From NCBI GenBank assembly GCA_946479435.1, contig CAMLFX010000042.1, positions 1-24,486 of the forward strand: a stretch of DNA of 24,486 nucleotides, read 5' to 3'. The stretch comes from an uncultured Sphingobacteriales bacterium. GTDB taxonomy: Bacteria; Bacteroidota; Bacteroidia; Chitinophagales; Chitinophagaceae. The translations under genes were made by a program, and so were the position numbers. Below are positions 20,985-24,486 of the stretch, one piece after another (positions within the stretch are counted from its first letter, which is position 1; each line of letters opens with the position of its first letter). Under the pieces are notes generated by a model. The model was not told the origin of the DNA. It ran no database searches and saw only the letters and a program-made list of their open reading frames with translations.

Positions 20985-23769
20985 ATTTTTTAAAACTTCT
21001 TAGTGTATAAGTGAGTTGTAACATAAAGTAACGTTTTAAAACATCGGTCTCACTATCCTCAATATAAGTGTCGTTAACTGTTTGGCTGATACTACGGTTT
21101 TGGTTCAGTATATCGTAAGCAACTATCTTGGCTTCAAGCGAACGGGTTTTCAAGAATTTATAACCAAATGAAGCATTCCACAAAAAGAAGCTTTGGCTAA
21201 AGGCACTTGTCAACCCTGTGTATAGATTGTGGTTGATATTTGTATTAAGAACAAATCCTTTCAGGAATATCCAGTTAAATCTTAAAGAGGTGCTTTGCGA
21301 ATAGTACATATTATCGAGCTCTTTCTGTAAAGTGTTTTGTGCAATATTATAATTGCCTGAATAGGTTAAAGCGAAATCGATATTCTCACTTATGTTACTG
21401 CCTAATGTAAAACCACCATTTATATTGTACGTGTTGGAAAAATTAATTGCATTGTTAATCATGGCAGGGGTATGGCTGTACGAAAATCCTGCATTCAGAT
21501 TAAGATTACTTTTTATTGGGTTAATTGGCAGCCCGTAAGTTAAAAAGGTACGTGCATTCGCATAGCCATCAAGGTTAACTGGCCTGCTTAATTGGCCACC
21601 TCTGTTTATCAATATGCCGTTATCAACTATAGTGTCTTGTGTGGGAATCAGGGTTGAATTACCAATATAATTATTGGTAAAGTTTACATAGGCAAATGCA
21701 AAAAAGCTTCTCGCACTTTCGGGATTTGTACTGCTGTAGTGCGCGATAAACATATTTTGATAATCTTGTTTCAGATCAGGATTACCTGTTTTTAATAGTA
21801 ACTGATTGCTGTTATCAATTACATTTTGAAGTTGCGAAATACTTGGGGCATTCGTGCTTGTTCTATAAAACAAACGTAAGTTTTTTGTCTTGCTAAACTT
21901 GTAATTGAACATCGCACGCGGCAGTATGCTGGTAAAATTTTTCTCCAGGCTAAACGTGTGTGGAAAATCCTGGTTACCGTCTAATGTCGCATACTGACCA
22001 TTCACACTTAGCATCAGATTCATTTTTTTGCCTTTATCGCCAAGGCGGTAGCTTATGCCACCATTATGTGTTGTATAAGTATTCTTGTATTTGTTAGATA
22101 GGAGTGAGTCAAAATCGGTGTATATTGAATTAGCGGTATCTAGGTTAAAAGTTTCCTTATCAGCATTGTTATAGGTGTAAGATGGGTTGTAGTTGAACAT
22201 TAACTGACTTAATTCGCCGATAGGTTCTGTGTAAGTTATGTTTGTAGATAGGTTGTATCCATGTGTATAGTTAGTGCTTTTTTGGTCTATGAGGCTATCA
22301 GAATCCTGGTAGTCATTAAGTGAATACATGCTACTGGTTCCTTCCCTGTTATTCATGCCAGTTGTTACGTTCAAGGAAAGTGTACGGCCTCTTTTGTTGA
22401 ATTTATGGCGGTATAAAAGATCATTGTTGAAACTGTATCCAACATTATTATTGGTAGTTCTGTTATCGGTGCTACTAATCAAATCTGTTCCACTTACCAA
22501 GTTTTGTCCGGACAAAACTGAGTTTGATTCATTGTCCTGAAAACTTACTCTCGGGCTTATTATTATCGAGTTGTTAGAATCGATATTGTATTCAATACGC
22601 AGGTTTGCTCTATGATTTATATTTTTAGCTGCCGAAGTGTTTTTCTCATTGTATATAATGGCAGTATCTCCTACCGGGCTATATTTTCTGCTTAGTTTGG
22701 TATTATTTTCGTTGTTAGTTTCATTGAAAAAATAACTACCTGTTACTTTTACTTTTTTACCCCAGTCGTCTGAGTAGTTTATTCCAACAGCGTTTGTTTT
22801 TGTTATGCCGCCTTGTTGGCCAACAAGAAAGTTATTCGCGGCACCACCTTTGTAACCTCCCCGTCCCCCGCGCCCCGGTTGCCCGCCTCCACGATTTTGC
22901 CCGCTTGAGCCGCCCACTACACCCAGAAGATCATCGGTACTGAAGTTTTGCTGATTTATATTATTGGATAAGCCAATTACTGATATTCTTCTATCATCAT
23001 TAAAGAAGTTGAGATTACCTCCGGCAATATATCTCTCATCAGTTCCGTAGCCCGCATATACCTTGCCAAACTGGCCATTGTTTTTACCTGGTTTAGTTAC
23101 AATATTTATTGTTTTTTCGCCCTGTCCATCATCAAAGCCGGTAAACTGTGCCTGGTCGTTCAATTTATCAAATACCTGTACTTTGTCTATTACTTCAGCC
23201 GGCAGGTTCTTTATAGCAGTTGATGCATCATCTCCAAAGAACATTTTTCCATCTACCAATACTTTTTTTACATCTTCTCCATTTACTTTAAGTGTTCCGT
23301 TTTCATTTGTTATGCCTGGCATTTTAGTTACCAGGTCTTCCGCACTGGCATCGGGGGTTGTTTTATATGCATTGGCATTGAACTGTGTGGTATCGCCTAA
23401 TTGCTGCACCCTGGTTTGCACACCTTGTACCGTTACATTGTTAAGCGTTGTTGGCGCTGGTTCCAAAAGTATATTACCAATGTTTATATTGCCTGTTACA
23501 TTAACTGTTCTTTCTAGCGTGTTGTAGCCTATATAGCTTGTAATAAGCTTATATGCGCCTGCAGGCAGGTTGCGAATGATAAATGCACCCGATTCATCGG
23601 TAGCAGTACCATTTTTATTCAATGTATCGCTTGCAGACTTTGCAATAACGCTAACCCCAATAAGGCCCGATGTATCGTTTTTCTCAATTATTCGCCCGCT
23701 TATACTGAAAGTTTGTGCAAATGTGTATTGGGTAATCAATAAGGTGATAAACAGGAATGCAAATCTCAT
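20983..23769 (-). CDS. Outer-membrane beta-barrel protein with CarboxypepD_reg and plug domains (TonB-receptor-like)
   Basis: 928 aa. A signal peptide ends at A18-Q19. Residues ~21-105 are a CarboxypepD_reg-like beta-sandwich (GRIIEKNDTSGLIGVSV...GAFIIRNLPAGAYKLITSYIGY). A plug-like domain follows (~120-226; EDLVTKMPGITNENGTLKVNGEDVKKVLVDGK). The rest is a large barrel of the OMP_b-brl_3 type ending FMLQLTYTLRSFKK, with a terminal aromatic/basic strand. A Gly/Arg-rich insertion occupies 286-309, just before NNFLVGQQGG. No SusD partner is adjacent and no clear TonB box is seen, so the substrate is unknown. The ATG at 23769 begins the signal peptide; an AAGGAG-like sequence lies about a dozen bases upstream, rare in this window. 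Confidence 0.9.
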   Translation of the reverse strand: MRFAFLFITLLITQYTFAQTFSISGRIIEKNDTSGLIGVSVIAKSASDTLNKNGTATDESGAFIIRNLPAGAYKLITSYIGYNTLERTVNVTGNINIGNILLEPAPTTLNNVTVQGVQTRVQQLGDTTQFNANAYKTTPDASAEDLVTKMPGITNENGTLKVNGEDVKKVLVDGKMFFGDDASTAIKNLPAEVIDKVQVFDKLNDQAQFTGFDDGQGEKTINIVTKPGKNNGQFGKVYAGYGTDERYIAGGNLNFFNDDRRISVIGLSNNINQQNFSTDDLLGVVGGSSGQNRGGGQPGRGGRGGYKGGAANNFLVGQQGGITKTNAVGINYSDDWGKKVKVTGSYFFNETNNENNTKLSRKYSPVGDTAIIYNEKNTSAAKNINHRANLRIEYNIDSNNSIIISPRVSFQDNESNSVLSGQNLVSGTDLISSTDNRTTNNNVGYSFNNDLLYRHKFNKRGRTLSLNVTTGMNNREGTSSMYSLNDYQDSDSLIDQKSTNYTHGYNLSTNITYTEPIGELSQLMFNYNPSYTYNNADKETFNLDTANSIYTDFDSLLSNKYKNTYTTHNGGISYRLGDKGKKMNLMLSVNGQYATLDGNQDFPHTFSLEKNFTSILPRAMFNYKFSKTKNLRLFYRTSTNAPSISQLQNVIDNSNQLLLKTGNPDLKQDYQNMFIAHYSSTNPESARSFFAFAYVNFTNNYIGNSTLIPTQDTIVDNGILINRGGQLSRPVNLDGYANARTFLTYGLPINPIKSNLNLNAGFSYSHTPAMINNAINFSNTYNINGGFTLGSNISENIDFALTYSGNYNIAQNTLQKELDNMYYSQSTSLRFNWIFLKGFVLNTNINHNLYTGLTSAFSQSFFLWNASFGYKFLKTRSLEAKIVAYDILNQNRSISQTVNDTYIEDSETDVLKRYFMLQLTYTLRSFKK

Positions 23770-23922
23770 AATTCATTATTAGCTCCTTGTTAGAACTATA
23801 GCAGAGCAAAATAGTTTAATTGGTGCTAAAAATCATATCCTATAATAAGGGGAATTGTGTTAGGATGTCAGCTACAAGCGTATCTCATTACTTTACTTAA
23901 GTAATAGATCTTTTACGGAGTG

Positions 23923-24291
23923 TTATTTGAACTGCATGGGGTATTTCTTTTTATTGCTTTTAATGTCCAGGCTGTTTTCTTCTTTTACAAATATTACCTC
24001 GCCCTTTTGCAAATCATTTCCGTCAGAGAATATGTGCTTAGTTAAAGCTTCTATTTCTTTGGTTACAGCTTTACGCCGCTCCTCTGTTGCCTCATACAAT
24101 TCAACATCACCTATCGTTACATCTACGTCCGAAAAGTTTTTCACTTCAATACTTACTCTATTTACAGTAGGGTATAACTTAAATAAAGTGTCTTCCATCC
24201 TGCGAATATTAGCATTATTATTCTCGTTACCGGGCTTACAGGCGCTCATTACGAGCAATAGCATAAAAAATATATAACCGTATATGCGCAT
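23923..24291 (-). CDS. Small lipoprotein of unknown function
   Basis: 122 aa. The N-terminus MRIYGYIFFMLLLVMSACK is an SPII signal with lipidated C18. The mature part is charged and mixed alpha/beta: a helix-like NIRRMEDTLFKLYPTV, a strand-rich RVSIEVKNFSDVDVTIGDVELY, then a Glu/Lys-rich helix (ATEERRKAVTKEIEALTKHIF) and a basic C-terminus. I do not recognise a family. An exact -7 box (24314-24321) lies 22 bases upstream. No clear terminator was found in the 153 bases before the outer-membrane barrel gene, so read-through into that gene is possible. Confidence 0.75.
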   Translation of the reverse strand: MRIYGYIFFMLLLVMSACKPGNENNNANIRRMEDTLFKLYPTVNRVSIEVKNFSDVDVTIGDVELYEATEERRKAVTKEIEALTKHIFSDGNDLQKGEVIFVKEENSLDIKSNKKKYPMQFK

Positions 24292-24313
24292 AATTTTTAA
24301 AGTTTATCCACTT

Positions 24314-24321
24314 CAAATTTA
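24314..24321 (-). promoter_or_regulatory. Candidate -7 box for the small lipoprotein gene
   Basis: On the minus strand TAAATTTG matches TAnnTTTG exactly, 22 bases before the ATG at 24291. It sits inside an imperfect inverted repeat (24311-24333). No correctly spaced -33 TTTG was seen. Confidence 0.45.
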
Positions 24322-24408
24322 CCAAATCTGAAGCGGTTTATAATGTCAAATTAATATACGATTTCAGTTTGCCCATACATGCTCAGAAGGAGAAAAAGGC
24401 AAAACAAA

Positions 24409-24439
24409 TTTGGCGGAGAAGAAAAGCTGTGTATCTTTG
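24409..24439 (+). promoter_or_regulatory. Strong Bacteroidota promoter firing off the right edge
   Basis: TTTG (24409-24412), a 19-base spacer and TATCTTTG (24432-24439) make a textbook -33/-7 promoter. No start codon with an open frame follows in the remaining 47 bases, so the gene or RNA it serves lies mostly outside the window. Confidence 0.65.
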
Positions 24440-24440
24440 C

Positions 24441-24463
24441 ATCCCCTTACGAAATGAGGGGAT
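24441..24463 (+). other. Hairpin at the predicted 5' end of the right-edge transcript
   Basis: The arms ATCCCCT (24441-24447) and AGGGGAT (24457-24463) pair perfectly around 9 bases, directly after the -7 box. A 10-bp palindrome TTCTTAAGAA follows at 24466-24475. There is no T run, so it is more likely a 5' leader or RNA structure than a terminator. Confidence 0.45.
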
Positions 24464-24486
24464 AGTTCTTAAGAAGGTTTGTGGTG

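Noticed and set aside
23063..23527. 154-aa hydrophobic open frame on the plus strand
   Set aside because: It is antisense to the plug domain of the outer-membrane barrel protein and has no promoter or recognisable family.

Overview
The window reads as ordinary chromosome of a Bacteroidota bacterium, most like the Chitinophagaceae/Sphingobacteriia group. The support is a type A T9SS C-terminal sorting domain (3294-4967), a large CarboxypepD_reg/plug/beta-barrel outer-membrane protein (20983-23769), a DPP IV-type S9 peptidase, a DUF3606 protein, many SPII-type lipoproteins, starts without Shine-Dalgarno sequences, and many copies of the Bacteroidota -7 promoter box TAnnTTTG. No rRNA, tRNA, CRISPR array, transposase, integrase or phage gene was seen. 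Gene density is high and no gap exceeds about 235 bases.

Layout, left to right. At 1-42 is the tail of a + strand gene. tspO (66-647, minus) and msrA (760-1440, plus) diverge around a perfect inverted repeat. A degenerate von Willebrand A protein (1638-2783) converges on a two-gene unit of small proteins, DUF3606 and a 72-aa partner (2788-3197). A long leftward block follows: a T9SS-exported protein, hldD with a small His-rich membrane protein, 3-hydroxyanthranilate dioxygenase, a HlyC/CorC transporter, guanylate kinase and a bacilliredoxin. From 9671 the strand flips to a DUF885 lipoprotein peptidase followed by an arginase-fold formimidoylglutamase. Two leftward genes come next, a YpfJ-type zinc metallopeptidase and a SpoU/TrmH RNA methyltransferase. 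A rightward run then carries clpS, a DUF389 membrane protein, DPP IV, YihY/BrkB, a cytochrome c-copper monooxygenase lipoprotein and a periplasmic redoxin. The right end holds a leftward outer-membrane beta-barrel protein, a small leftward lipoprotein, and a strong rightward promoter whose gene lies outside the window.

The genes are mostly housekeeping or envelope functions: protein repair and thiol redox (MsrA, bacilliredoxin, redoxin), LPS core sugar synthesis (HldD), nucleotide and NAD metabolism (Gmk, HAAO), histidine breakdown (formimidoylglutamase), proteolysis (ClpS, DPP IV, DUF885, YpfJ) and envelope transport. I do not see a clear new defence or biosynthetic system. The more interesting signals are: the tspO/msrA palindrome; a set of genes whose -7 promoter box lies only 3-5 bases before the start codon, predicting leaderless mRNAs; an adjacent pair made of a cytochrome c/copper-monooxygenase fusion and a redoxin; an orphan terminator facing no known gene; and a promoter with a 5' hairpin at the right edge.
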